Positions 23,162 through 35,900 of a DNA stretch of 64,000 nt are shown piece by piece. The stretch covers positions 9,017,221 through 9,081,220 of the forward strand of contig NC_092027.1 in assembly GCF_042242105.1 (NCBI RefSeq), in the 5' to 3' direction. The notes under the pieces are model-generated. The model saw nothing but the letters and a program-made list of their open reading frames with translations, did not search any database and was not told the origin of the DNA. Position 1 is the stretch's first letter; the number at the start of each line of letters is the position of its first letter. The position numbers and the translations under genes were made by a program. The DNA comes from Pempheris klunzingeri (taxonomy: Eukaryota; Chordata; Actinopteri; Acropomatiformes; Pempheridae).

Positions 23162-25241
23162 ATGAGCGTTTTTGATTTATTTCGCGGGTTTTTCGGAGTA
23201 CCTGGAGGCCATTATCGTGGCCGAAGGTAAGTTTATGGAGGCGAAGTCCCCAGCTGTCACTTAAGCTAAGCTAAGAGAAGTTCGCTAACTTGGTATCTGC
23301 GTTGCCTGCTGTTGGGTTAGTTAGGTAATATGTCAACACAATAACAGCTTTAGGGTAGTTAGAAGATTAGTGTTCCTCTGCCAGGATAACCACAGGGGTC
23401 CCTCTGCTTTTTTATTTGGGTTAAAAGTGACCTCGGGATTAATATGTTAGTACTGTAGAGTGTATTAACATAACTAACAATAATATAGTTAATTAATTTA
23501 ATATAATAATTAACATAACTAACTGTTAAGTCACCCCATATAACGCTTTATCCCCCAATGCACATTAATGCCACGAAAACTCATCCATTTTATTGGCTGT
23601 GCTGCATCAGGGACCCCTTCTTCGACGCCATGACTCACGATGATGACGACGATGACGATGAGGAAGATGGTTTCTACTCTGATGGCTTCCGGGGGGACCA
23701 GCAGGACCCCTTTGACAGTGCCTGGAGGTTTGGCTTCAGCTTTGGCCCTGACGGGATGAGGATCCGGGAGCCTCAAGTGTTTGGCCACGTCCTCAGAGAG
23801 ATGGAGGAGATATTCTCCCAGCTGGGCAGCTGGGACGGACAGCCAGGGTCTGGACACTCTGGTATGAAATCTGAGACTTGATCCAGTACTTTATCGCTTC
23901 CCTTCTGTAGCTTTTAAATGGGCAGGACTGCGCCAATCTGCAAGGGGGGCAGGCATGGAGTTAAATGGCTGTTCTGCCCTTATCTAACACATTTTATGTC
24001 TGTTGCAGCACTCACTTTCAGGCTGTGTCTCCCTCACGTTCTAGGTGTTCCCAGTATCATGCAGCCTCAGGACAGAGAAGACAGGGGGGAACGGGGATCC
24101 AGTGGGAACCCCCTGAGAGACTTTATGCTCAAATCCCATGACAGTGACCTACAAGGACCCCAGCCAGGGTCACCTGCAGAGCCCAGACATGATGGCCACC
24201 CTTCATATGAGTCACCAGATTTTCCCAGATCTCCATTCCATGGCTGGACTCCTTTTTCAAAGGTGAATATGATATTCACTACTACTGTTTGTCCATCAAG
24301 ATGTTGTTTCTGTGATAATGTGAAGTGTTAGTAGTTCTGTGTTGACTTTCTAATTTTTTTTTATAGTTTAATGATATTTGGAAAAGGGGGCCACAGAGAG
24401 GTCCAGAGGAGGAACGCAAAGAAGACAGAGGTAGGTGATACTGTTTTGAAAAATACCCGATGAAGGTCAGACAGACCAAAATGTTGTGATCTAATAATTA
24501 TTTCACCAGTAAGCGAGACATTGTGTGGGATTCCTTCTCACTCATTTCATGCAATTCTTCAGTGAAAGAAAAAGTAAAAGATATTGTTTTGTGTTCCAAC
24601 TGATTTCCCCATTCCCATCCTCTCCAGATCTGGACTCTTCAGTGTCCTCTGGGGGCCTGGATCAGATCCTGCTGCCACCTGCTGGCCAAGCACCAAACCA
24701 ACCCAGGAGCCGTTCATTCTTCCAGTCAGTAACCGTCACCAAGGTGGTGAAACCTGATGGGGTGAGAGAAACACTTTATCTTTAATGTATCATTAGTCAT
24801 GATTAATACACTTCAAGTGTTTCATGGACAGTTAAAGTGGCCCAGTCCCCATTCATACAGGCAGTTGTAATATTTTTGTCACCATCTGGTTGTGTATACA
24901 TGTTTTTTTCCTGTTTTGATGTGTGTCAGACTGTAGAGGAGAGGCGAACAGTTAGAGACGGCAAAGGCAATGAGGAGACCACAGTGACCCGCTCAGGAGG
25001 TCCTGGCAGCCGGGAGGGACTCGACCATCAAAGTGGACCCGCCCTACCAGGTCAGTCTATACACAGTGAACTGACAGTAAAAAAAAAAAAATAGCACTGG
25101 TATTAGGAGTACTTTATTAATGTAATAGCTTGATGTAACTCTAATGTATTTCTCTTTTTGATTTCAGGTGGTCAACATCCATTTTCCGACATGCGGGATG
25201 ACGACTCATTATTCTCTAAGTTGTTCGGAGGGTTTAAATAA
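23162..25241 (+). CDS. hax1: HAX1, HCLS1-associated protein X-1
   Basis: Seven exons (23162-23226, 23611-23861, 24045-24262, 24367-24430, 24628-24761, 24930-25050, 25168-25241) give 927 coding bases, 308 residues, with GT-AG junctions in frame; human HAX1 has 279. The N terminus MSVFDLFRGFFGVPG and the following RDPFF are hallmarks of the family. An acidic run of Asp/Glu lies at about residues 32-41. The conserved block SVTVTKVVKPDG...EERRTV sits in exons 5-6. The C terminus keeps a short hydrophobic ending (LFSKLFGG). HAX1 is a mainly mitochondrial anti-apoptotic factor; loss causes severe congenital neutropenia in humans. As in human, UBAP2L lies directly upstream and AQP10 downstream. Confidence 0.96.
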
Positions 25242-25594
25242 CATGTAAAATGACGTATATTCTCTGGGCTGGTTGACTGTAGCCTTTGTTCTCTGAAAAC
25301 ATTTCAGTTTATGAGTGTTTCTCTAGAGCTGTGACTTTGCATATTTGTAGGATACATCCACAAATGGATAGAACACCTGCATGACCTACAATTGCCAAAA
25401 CAAATGTGTTGGATTGGGCTTTCTGGCCTGTTTAAGATGCCCAATTGACCACGTAGAGCAGAAGCTGCCGATCCTGAACACTAGTGATTTGGGCAAATTG
25501 AGACACATCAGGTAATAAATAATTCAGTTGCATATTTTATTCTTCAGTTGTCCTGTAGGAAAAGCCTGTATGGATGTGAGTGTGTTGTGTGTCA

Positions 25595-25600
25595 AATAAA
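25595..25600 (+). terminator. hax1: Poly(A) signal AATAAA, hax1
   Basis: This is a canonical hexamer 354 bases after the hax1 stop codon, followed by a GT-rich stretch (TGGTTGTTATTTGCCTGTTG). It implies a short 3' UTR. Confidence 0.75.
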
Positions 25601-25624
25601 GAGTCTTAATATATTTAGATGGTT

Positions 25625-27325
25625 GTTATTTGCCTGTTGTTTTTGGTTTAGTCAGTGAACAGAAGGGAAACATAACAGCACGTTACAATATTAAAACAAC
25701 GGCAGTAAAGGCAGCTTGTGTCATGTTAGTTACATTTCTACCAGGCTGATAACAGTGTTGATCTCTCCAAATTGAAATGAAGCCATATCGGGTCACTTAT
25801 CACTTCATCTCTCTTATCAAGGCGTGTTATGGATGACGGCAATCCACCTATTCTCATCTCCTCATCTCACTCAGCACATTCCACTTTAACCCCTCCTCTT
25901 CCTCTCCTTTTAAAAAATGGCTCCCATATAATGAACGTGTCAGCGTGATCTTGATCAGCTTTGTGCTTCGGCAAAGATGTCTTTGATACAGAAATAATGA
26001 CAGTTCATGTCCATGTAAAATAAAAATAAAAAATTCCACATTCTCTTTCATGTGTGAAATATCAAAAGGTCTCGTCGCTCTTCTCAGGTTCTGGCAAATC
26101 TGCCTTCACGAGGGGAGTGGAGATAATGTTACCTTGAGGTTTTCCTTTGAAAGTACACACGTTCCCTTCGACTTCAAAGAGAGGCGTCATTTCCTTGAAC
26201 AGACAGGAATTATGTCGCGTAATGTTGTCTGGTGAATCCTCCCTCAGCTGCTGACATGTTTGTATTTCTGTGTGGACCCTGAAGTCGTCAATTCCAGTTA
26301 ATGGAGACCAGTTGAGCACCTATTTTTCTGATTTCACCTAAAGTAACCACTCAGAGGAAAAGATAAACATTTTTTTTTTTTGGGTAGCTTTCAGAAACTC
26401 TATTTTATTTGAAATGGATTCCTGGATCCAGGCACAGCTGTCTGCAGATTTTTGAACAACAATCTATGCTGGTCACCCGTCTGCATGTTCCAACACGACC
26501 ACTAACATTTGTCTATTTCTCTATGAGAACTTTTGTTGATTTATGTCCAGTATGTCATTTTTTTCCCAGGAAAGTGCTTTCAGCTGTTTCTTTGATCAGA
26601 AAATGCACGTCTTTCATGCAGGTAAAGAATATTCATGCCCTTTGAAGTCAACAGAAAATAAACAGACCTTGTTCAGCTTGCCCTTCATTCACCTTCTTCT
26701 TTTTCCCTTTTTAGAAGGGAGATTATCTTCACAGACTCATAAATTTATCCTGCGGAGGCTTTTAGGCCATAAAAAGAGATTAAATGTGTTATGTGAGCTG
26801 TGACTATACTATACGTACACATATCACTGATGAGTGTCATTTAACTGAATTTAATTTGCAGTAATTTACTCCACTTTTGGCATCAGCTGCAGAGTCCAAC
26901 AAAATTTAAAATGAACAAAAAAAGAGACATTTGATATACATCATATATCAAGCCATATAATAGAAATAAAATCTACAGTATGAGCTCTGTCACTTGTCTT
27001 TCTCATGACTGTTTGTGTACCAGCCAAAGAGATTTCCATCTCCTATCAGATTAACACAGATGCAATATGGCACATACAACAAGTTGCTACAGAAGACAAT
27101 ACTGAAATACTTAAACAAGAAAAAGATGTATTTCTCTTGTTTTAGATGAGGAGCGCTGAGCTGGAGTGTGATAATATTCTAAGGGGTCAGATCCTGTTTG
27201 CATTCAGAGAAGAAGAAATGGAATAGCCAATCAAAGCAGAGGAGCAATCAGAGCCAACTCCAATCAGGTGAGACCACAGCAAACCAACCATGTGAGCCAG
27301 TGTCAGGCCACGTCTGTGCACTGGA
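25625..27325. other. Intergenic region hax1-aqp10
   Basis: AT-rich sequence without a recognisable exon or repeat family. Open frames around 25854-26803 have no splice support and no family resemblance, so they are taken as chance frames. The aqp10 promoter should lie in the last few hundred bases. A T-run at 27330-27343 precedes an open frame that runs into aqp10. Confidence 0.55.
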
Positions 27326-27595
27326 GTGTTTTTTTTTTTTTTTGGATCATGTTGTGATTTAGGTATCAGGATGTCCTACAAAGTCAAGTACTCTCCTCTC
27401 CTGCGTGCATGCACACCACCGCCTCAGCCATGCCATAAAGACAGTGACGTAGCCCACAGCTCCAGTATGAAAGGGCAAACTCTGCTCAGTAGGGCAGACA
27501 GTGCAGTGCTGTGTGGATCAGATCCACCTGATCACAGCCGTGTCCCGGCTCTGAAAGCTGACCTGTGGCCGGACGGTGCAGAGGAAACCTCAGGG

Positions 27596-30500
27596 ATGGA
27601 GAGGCTGCTGAGGAAATGCCAGATCAGGAGCCAGCTGGTCAGGGAGTGCATGGCTGAATGCCTGGGAGTCTACATCCTGATCGTGAGTATTTTTTTTATG
27701 GATCTAAACTTGCTGCGTTGGGCACTTTGCTACAGGTAGGAGAGGTATGTGTAACTTTTTCTAATGCATACATTTGTCAGAATACAGCAATGGATTCTCC
27801 CTTTAGGTCAGTTTCAACACTTAGTGTCCTTAGTAGATGCAGCTTTTTCCATTTATTTGAATATGCTGTTAACACAGAAAACTTCTTAACCAGTTAATCT
27901 AAATTCTGACTTGATCAGTCAACACAAAATCAAGCACTCAACGCAGTTTCCTAAAACAATTTCTTGCCTACTCTCGAGGTTTTGAAGCCGTTAGTGAATC
28001 CACACAAATGGATAACCAAAGGACTTTGGCCTGAAAGACAGACAGACAGAATGAAGGAGAGAGTGCTTGTATGTGAATGAGTGAGTAAGTGAGTGAGGGG
28101 GAGGACGGGTGAGGGGATGGGAGGATAAAGAGAGAGAGTGGTTGAGTTGTTCATCAGTGATTTGGAATAAGCCGTGATGTTTGTTTGGACTCGTATGGTT
28201 TTATCTCACCTGTCGGGGCAATGAGCATTTACAACACAAATCATAAAGCAGGTTCCTTAGTAATCGAGTTCATAAAAAAGGAGATTACAACAAGACAACG
28301 CTGTGGGCTCGCTTGCCTGTCTTGCAGATTGCTTTCAGATTTATTTATTTTTTATTGCTCTGTCCTGTGTTTTTGCACTCAGGTTGTCATATTTCACCAA
28401 TGCAGCTCTTCATCTCATGTCATTGCAGCTGTTTGGATGTGGCTCGGTCGCCCAGGTGACCACATCTCATGATAAGAAGGGGCAGTTCCTGTCAATCAAT
28501 CTGGGTTTTAGTCTTGGAGCAACATTTGGGGTCTTTGTGTCTCGTGGAGTCTCAGGTAAGAGACTGTGTGAAAATGATTGGGGAGGTGGGGGGGGGCTCT
28601 GTGTTTCACTTTTTAACACTGCGAGTGTCCCAGGACTTATTAATTTGTTCTTTGAACCGCAGTTTAAACCTTGTGGGAGTTACTTTTCATTCACTTGTTT
28701 TTCACTGTGGTCTTGAGACAGATTGTCTGTATAGATTGCTGTGTTAAATCTTTAAACTACTCATCCAGCATGATATTACAGGCATTATGCAGGTACCCTC
28801 TCTGGGGTTTTCCTGCATTGTATCCCTGCTGAGATAAACCTGTAAGATCCTTTTTGTTTAATCAGAATTAGCTGTTGTATCACTTTGTTAAAAGCTACCA
28901 GACTCTATTGATAAAAACAGTCATTTTATATGGGAGTTGCTGGTCCACCGCTGTCTTAATCAGTTAGTATGTTTGGGTTTTTGTGCGACTTTGGTGTTTT
29001 AAAGGGTTAGTTTGGATCCATCATAATATAAGTGTAATGCACAAGAACACATATAAACTAGCCTGTTGAGGCAGCAGTAGAGGAGCCACTCCTGGACCCT
29101 GTGAGGAAAAATTATTGCTTTTGTCAATGGAGTCTGTTGGATTTGAATACAATGGCTCTTTCTGGTTACACAAAAAGGATTTTACAAGCTTATCTCTTCA
29201 GAGAAAATATATCATTTTGATTTGTGTTTCATAACGAGACCTAAACTCTTTTATTACTTTTATCCATAAGGTGCCCATCTGAACCCGGCGGTGTCTCTGA
29301 GCTTGTGCATTTTGGGCAGACATCCCTGGATGAAGCTGCCTTTCTACATCTTCTTCCAAGTGTTTGGAGCCTTTCTGGCAGCAGCCACCGTTAGCTTGCT
29401 GTACTATGGTGAGTTTTAGTATGGTTTATTTCTTGAAAAGGGCCAAATAGTTTCAGAAACCAGCTGGGCACTGTAGTTTTAGCAAATGTTAGTCAAATTA
29501 CAGTAAATACTAGATTTGTTGGGGACTATTTTATGCCGTGGATTAATATGCATTTGGTGCTCCAGTTGGTATTTTAGGCAGTAGGATTGTGTATGTGGGA
29601 TTAACTCAAAGTGCCCACTTTCATTGTGAAGATGTCAGCCAGTGCAACATTTGGATCATTGGGTTTTTAATAGTTTTTGAACAACAAAAGAGCTCTGTGG
29701 CACAGAGGAACACGCTAATATTTAACTACACAGATGATCCATGTTATTGGAGCCAGTTATTTGTTGGTTTTTGGTCTTTTCGTGAGGTTTGTTGACAGTA
29801 GAGATATAGAATATCACCAGACTTATCCTTAAATGTTTAGTATGAATAGAAGTCTGGTAATGGTTAACGTGTTTTCACATGTTATGATGAGATGTTTGCA
29901 GATGCTATCTGGGCGTATAGCGGAGATAAGCTGACGGTGACGGGTCCCACTGCCACAGCAGGCATCTTCGCCACCTACCCAGCTGACTACCTCAGTTTGT
30001 GGGGAGGCATCGTGGACCAGGTCAGATACGTCACTCTGTCAGGTTTGGGCATCATTGTTATGGACTGAACCTTGGTCTCACCACTGTTAACACCTGTAGT
30101 TCAGTTCAGCTCCAGTATGTGAATACTTACCATTTTTCTGTGGAGATTCTCAGTCATCCAGGTCATAGTTATACCATTTTTCCCTCACTGAATCTGTCGC
30201 TCTGCTCCTAAATAAAGGACAGGATGTGCACAAAGCTGCCTTTCCGCTCATGTGTAACAGTTCCCCTTCTGTTATGCAGGTGATAGGCACCGCTGCACTG
30301 CTGCTGTGTGTCCTGGCTGTTGGGGACCAGAGGAACAGCTCCGTCCCTGAGGGTCTGCAGCCTGTACTGGTGGGAGCAACAGTGCTGGTTATTGGCATCT
30401 CCATGGGCTCCAACAGTGGCTACGCTATCAACCCAGCAAGGGATTTTGGACCACGGTTGTTCACGTACATCGCTGGCTGGGGAGTGGATGTTTTCAAGTT

Positions 30501-30770
30501 AGTAGTTCCACTCAGGACATTGGTTTTCACACAAGTAATTTGCACTTTGTTGCCCTACGTTAATGAATTTAATGTCTTTGCAGGGCTGGAGGTGGTTGGT
30601 GGTGGGTGCCTTTAGTGGCTCCCTGTGTTGGGGCCCTGCTGGGGACACTGATCTACGAAATGATGATTGAGGTCCACCATCCTGCCAGTCCGTCTGAGCT
30701 CCAGACTTCATGTCAGGAGGCCACTGAGGGCAAGGCGGCACTGGAGCTGGAGGGTGTGGAGCCAAACTGA
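27596..30770 (+). CDS. aqp10: Aquaporin-10-type aquaglyceroporin
   Basis: Six exons (27596-27682, 28429-28555, 29271-29408, 29902-30020, 30280-30497, 30584-30770) give 876 coding bases, 291 residues. This is a membrane channel for water, glycerol and similar small solutes. Both NPA boxes are intact: GAHLNPA (Asn at about 76) in loop B and NPARDFGPR (Asn at about 208) in loop E. The Asp after NPAR marks the glycerol-conducting branch. [16 protein letters not shown] and AGGGWWWVP closely track human AQP10, as does the neighbourhood. The start was chosen at MERLLRKCQ because it aligns with the family N terminus; the frame stays open upstream to 27326, with ATGs at 27371 and 27467. Teleosts have aqp10a and aqp10b; I cannot tell which this is. 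Confidence 0.93.
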
Positions 30771-31541
30771 AAAATCCACTTAGCGGTAAAATGAATCCAT
30801 GTTAAGAGGAAAAAAAACACTTTGTTGTATACAACATATGCTATTAAGGGTGTGATAGGAACTGAAGCTGTCTTTGTAAATGCCTGACTAATCCACTGGG
30901 CCAAGTAAATTGTTTGATAGCAGAAAACTTGTTTTTGTCAAATAATTCCTCTTGTGCTACCAGCGCCAGAGGAAAAGCATGAGTTTTTATCTTATCCAGT
31001 ATAATTTCTCACCATGTACAAGATGGATTGGCACAAATTGTTGTTCAGACACTCATGGTTCCCAGAAGATGAATCGTAATGACTTGCACGGTCTCCAAAC
31101 ACAATGAGGTTTAAATTTATGGTTTGAATTAAATGTCTCCACTGTGTGATGGATTGTCACGAAATCTGGTAAACACTCATGTTCTCCTCAGATGAACTTT
31201 GGTGACTTTTCCCCCTAGCGCCATTTATTGATCAAACTTTTCATTAGCTCTGACAATGCCATCAGTCTCAACGGTGTTGTGCATTAATTAGCGAATGTAA
31301 GAATGCTAACACACTAATAATCATACAGACTAGCTCACAGTACCACTGTGCTGAAGCACAGCCTCACAGAGCCACTAGTATGACTCTTACTCTTGTTAAT
31401 CGGTGTTATGAATTGAACACAATATGAAGAGAAAATTGAAAACTAATTTGTAAAGTTAAAGAAGCTTCAAACTTTGTTCTGAATGTGACCCTCCACTCTG
31501 CAGATGAACCTGCTGCACGAGTCAATCGTCTCTTTTAAACA
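30771..31541. other. aqp10 3' UTR and convergent intergenic gap
   Basis: Sequence between the aqp10 stop codon and the putative znf687 3' end on the other strand. No canonical AATAAA was seen on the plus strand; ATTAAA near 31127 is a weak candidate. No gene was recognised. Confidence 0.5.
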
Positions 31542-31547
31542 TTTATT
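31542..31547 (-). terminator. znf687: Putative poly(A) signal of znf687 (minus strand)
   Basis: TTTATT on the plus strand reads AATAAA on the minus strand, about 1.37 kb beyond the znf687 stop codon. The 31550-32920 stretch would then be the 3' UTR. That stretch contains a 13-G run near 31879-31891 and a 9-G run near 32646, and no other gene. Confidence 0.5.
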
Positions 31548-32920
31548 TCGAAACAGCACAAAAGTGTATGGCATTTCAGCAAGCAGACCACAACCATGGA
31601 AAAGAAAATGACATGAAATTTCCACTATTGAGCTATATAAATATGATATCATGACATATAAAAGATACAAACAAAAGAAAAATCCACTCATAGGCCTCCA
31701 TCAAGTGACCATGAAGGCTGTTTTTGAAACATACAAAAGAAATGTGAGTACAGCAAGCACTGATTCTGTAGATAAAAAAGAACCGTCTCAAAGAGATAAA
31801 CATTTGTATTCATACACATTAAGACAACACAACCCCCACACTCTTCCTCTGCTTTGTAATTACAATGTATAGCTACCTCTGGGGGGGGGGGGGATTCTTC
31901 TTTTTCTTTTAAACTTCAAATCGTCTGGAAAAAAAAGGGAACAGTACAAGTACAAATACTATACGTATTCACATTATCATAGCAAGTTACTAAAACCGGA
32001 ACGCTTTCTTTTAGTGTAATTATATGTATTTACATGGCAAAACTCGTACACATATACTACTGGCAGGAAGCCTGACCTCTCTTCTTCTTCTAGCTTAACG
32101 ATTAACAACATCACACATACACTACACAGGTTACAGACCTCCAGTAACCTCATCTCCAAATGAAATGCCTTCAGTGATTCTCATCTCATGTCCCTGTTGC
32201 AGGTGAGTCGCACCATGTTTAGTAAGATGTGACGCAACCGATTCTCACAAATACCAACAGTAGTAATGTGTTTCGTATAAATAAATATTATAGCAACATA
32301 AAAATCAGTGTCAAATTCTCTAAACACTCCCCTTCATGCTTCAGACGTCTTGAGATCTTGGCTTGAGATCAGTTTCACCGGCCTCTGGAGCTGCTAAAGC
32401 CGATCTCATGCCGGAAAAATTAGCATGGACTTGAGGCAAACAAGTACGAATAACATGAACAATGAAGTACAAAAATATCGGCACTACAGCTGTCAGGGGT
32501 AGAGTGGGAGGTGCATGTATTTAAGTGTGTTACATGATAAAACAGGCAGGTGGCCACCGTCAGTGCAGCTTCAGAGTGACTGAAATGGAACGACAAGACG
32601 TGTTAGACACAGTATGGCTGATATATAAATGCTTTACTCAGGAAGGGGGGGGGGCTGTTTGAGTGCCTTTCCACTCAGGAGTCTATCACAGGTGTGTTCA
32701 GTTAAGTGACCAGTAACATGATCAAACATGCAATTATAATTGCACAGAAGAGGTGCCATAGATACAGTAAAACTGTTTGTGGTGGCTAAAAAAAACTGCA
32801 CAGGAAGCAGCTCTGTTTCATCTCAGGATCAACATTCATTTTCTACAGCCTCTCTCCTCCATCATGACCCTCGACTCCTCGTTGCAGATGATCTGTTGGT
32901 CTCGCAGGACCTGCCCTCCT

Positions 32921-35900
32921 CTACTGAGGCTTGTCTGTCTTGTGTGCGGTGAGGAAGGCCATACCGTGGGTCCTGAAGTGGGTGTTGAGGTCCGAGGCCT
33001 TGTCGAAACGCCGGCCGCACACCTTGCAGCACAGATTCCCGTCTCCGTCCTCGCCCTGCGCCTGAGGGGAGGCGGCGGGCGAGCCGTCGGGAGATCCGTG
33101 AGCCCGCGGGGCGCTGCGGTCTGCGTCGTTCTGGGTGTCCCGCACGCGGTGAGTGATGAAGCGGTGCCTGCCGAGAGAGCCTGCTGACGCGAAGCACACG
33201 CCGCACTGCAGGCACTGGAAGGAGGCGGTGTCGGCCCGATGCTGGGGAATGTGGCGCTGAAACTCCGCCCCGTCTTCGGTGGAGAAGCCACAGGGGACGC
33301 AACGGAAAATGTTGTCTTCCTCCTCCAGCTCGTTGGGTGCCAACGATGTCGACGCAATGCACGCCCTGGTTCTCTTAGCAGGACCAGCACCCTCCTCACC
33401 GTCCTCGGTGGCATTTTCTTCCTCGTCTCCTGTCCTGCCTCCCGGAGGTCCGCCCTCGCCATCTTGTTCTGAGGAGCTACCTGCTCCTTCCCCTGTGGCT
33501 GCACGCTTCCTGGTCATGGGGGGACCCTGAGGACACAAAAAGGGAAAGAGAGATTAAACATTTGCAGTATTGATAAACAATTCAAGCATACTATAAGCAA
33601 CTACAAGCAACATGCATAGAGTACCGTTTCCACAGTTAGAAAATAAAAAATGTACTAGTGTATGTGAATAGCACTCATAAATCAAGCTTCTTTTTTTTTT
33701 TTAATATGCACAATTTAAGTAAATTTAATCCAATGTGAACACGACATACCCAAAACCTGCTTAGAATCACTTTGTAGTTTGGAACAAGGACAGAGGTATG
33801 GACTACAACTCAGACATGAGTCTGTTTATGTACCAAAACAGAGAGGACAATACTGTCTTGACTCACCTGTCCGTCAGTGGTTCTGTGATGGAGCCGAATA
33901 TGCTTGTCCAGTAAGAACCGACTGCCAAAGGTGCGTTTACCTTCTGTGCAATATCTGAAAAGTAATTACACAGGGTTACACCACCTTATCCAGCACTGAT
34001 GTTAGTCCACCTACATTAGGTATAATGAGAGGCTTTGAATTTCTACAATCTAGATTGACATTGAAATTTTGGGGCAATCTTTGACAACATAAACATAACT
34101 GATACGGAATCCTTTCCTCAAACTTAATTTGGCATTTCTGTACAGCAAGTTCTTGTTAGTTATCGGGCAATATGACCAATTTGTGAATAGCAGGACTATA
34201 AAACATGTATTTGACGAAGGTTTAAGTGACTCACTGGCAATGGAAGACTCTCTTGTTGCCCTCATGAATGACACGCTCGTGACGTCTCAGGCTGGAGGAT
34301 GTGCTGAACGTGCCTCCACAAATACGACAAGGAAACTTCGGAGTTTGCAGCACACACACACAAACACACAGAGGGTAAAAATAAAAATATATTAAACAAA
34401 TATTATACTTTTAATCCACAAAACATAAGCGGCTAGTTAAACAGCTTGAGTCTGTACAGGTAAGCAGTAAAGAACAGAGGTGGTGTGCCACACCTTGCCG
34501 TGCTCCATCTTCACGTGACTCAAATAGTCGTCGTTGTCAGTGAAGGTGGTCTGACACTGAGGGCAGGTCCACTCAGTCTGGGCGGGGGGTTGACTGCTGC
34601 TCCCCGGAGCGGTCGAGTGACGTGGCGCCTCGTAGTCCTCATCCGCATCATCGTCGTCGTCCTCTTCCTCCTCCTCTTCTTCCTCCTCCTGCTCCCGACC
34701 CCAGTCCTCTCCATCAGAGGTGTCAGGTTTTCCAGAGGATTTTGATTTGAGGCCGGAGGGGCCAGAGGGGCCGGAGGCGTTGGCTGGGGCTGAGGCGGGG
34801 TTGGAGGCATCGGACTGAGGGTCCGTCTGTTTGGCTGATGGTCCTCTGTGAGCGGTCTGAGGGGGACGACAGTAAAGTGAGAGAGAGCACAAAGGCATAC
34901 AGAGCTTTGATTCATTTAATTCATTCACAAAAAGATAAAAAACAATTTCTGTTGCGAACTCTGGACTTGGTATAGAACTTAGGACAAGGTCACCGGAGAG
35001 GACCCTTGCTAAGGCCGATCCAAGAAATTGCTGTATGCCTTTGTTGACACCACATTCACTGTAGGAAGTAATGAATGGGCAACACATAAAGGCAAACGGC
35101 TAATGCACGATGTGCATTGACATTATGCTGCACCTATTACACTTAATATCTAAAATCTATAATGTCTGAGTATGTATTCATCAGAAAGCACACCTTAATA
35201 TGCTCCATCATCGATCCTTTCTGGGCGTAGAGTTTGGTGCAGTCAGGACACTTGAACACGTGCACTTTTTGCTTGGCTAAATGAGTGTCAAAGTGCATGT
35301 ACAGCAAGGGTTTTTGGGTAAAAACCGTATCACACATCACGCACTTGTAGATCATTCTGCAAAAGGAAAAAAAAACAGACAAAGAATTGAAATTTTAAGG
35401 ATCTTTCTCCAAATTGTGAACATCATTCTGAAAAACTCTCTGATGATATTTCTCTACATGTGGGCTGAAAGTGTTTGGTAGAGGTGGTGCACGTACTTGG
35501 CCTGTCCACCAGTGAGCGTTGGGTGCTGGGTGCTGATGTGGCTCTGGGCGCTGGGGGAAGACTTGAAGGCCATGGGGCAGCTGGGGCACTTGTGGAAAAC
35601 CTCGCAGTGAGCAGTCTGAATGTGGGACTTGATGGAGTTCAACCCTCCGAACACGACCTGGCAGCTCGAGCACCTTCAACAACATCATGATACACAGAGT
35701 GATGCATTGTGACGCTGATACAATAACAAAGTGTTGTATTTTCTGTGTTAGCTGTGTTTGAGTTGATATTCAAATCTGTCCTGGATGGGTACATATCTCA
35801 CATTACATCAGTAGACTGGAAGAGCTGCTGCACACTTTTTTGAAATCAAATTACTGCTTTTCAAGACCTTGAAAAATAATTTCATACCATTTCCACAGAT

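Noticed and set aside
23638-23668. GAT-rich repeat inside hax1 as a microsatellite insertion
   Set aside because: It encodes the acidic Asp/Glu segment present in HAX1 of other vertebrates, so it is normal coding sequence.
25854-26803. Cluster of open frames of 60-90 codons between hax1 and aqp10
   Set aside because: They overlap on both strands, lack splice sites in register and codon bias, and resemble no known protein.
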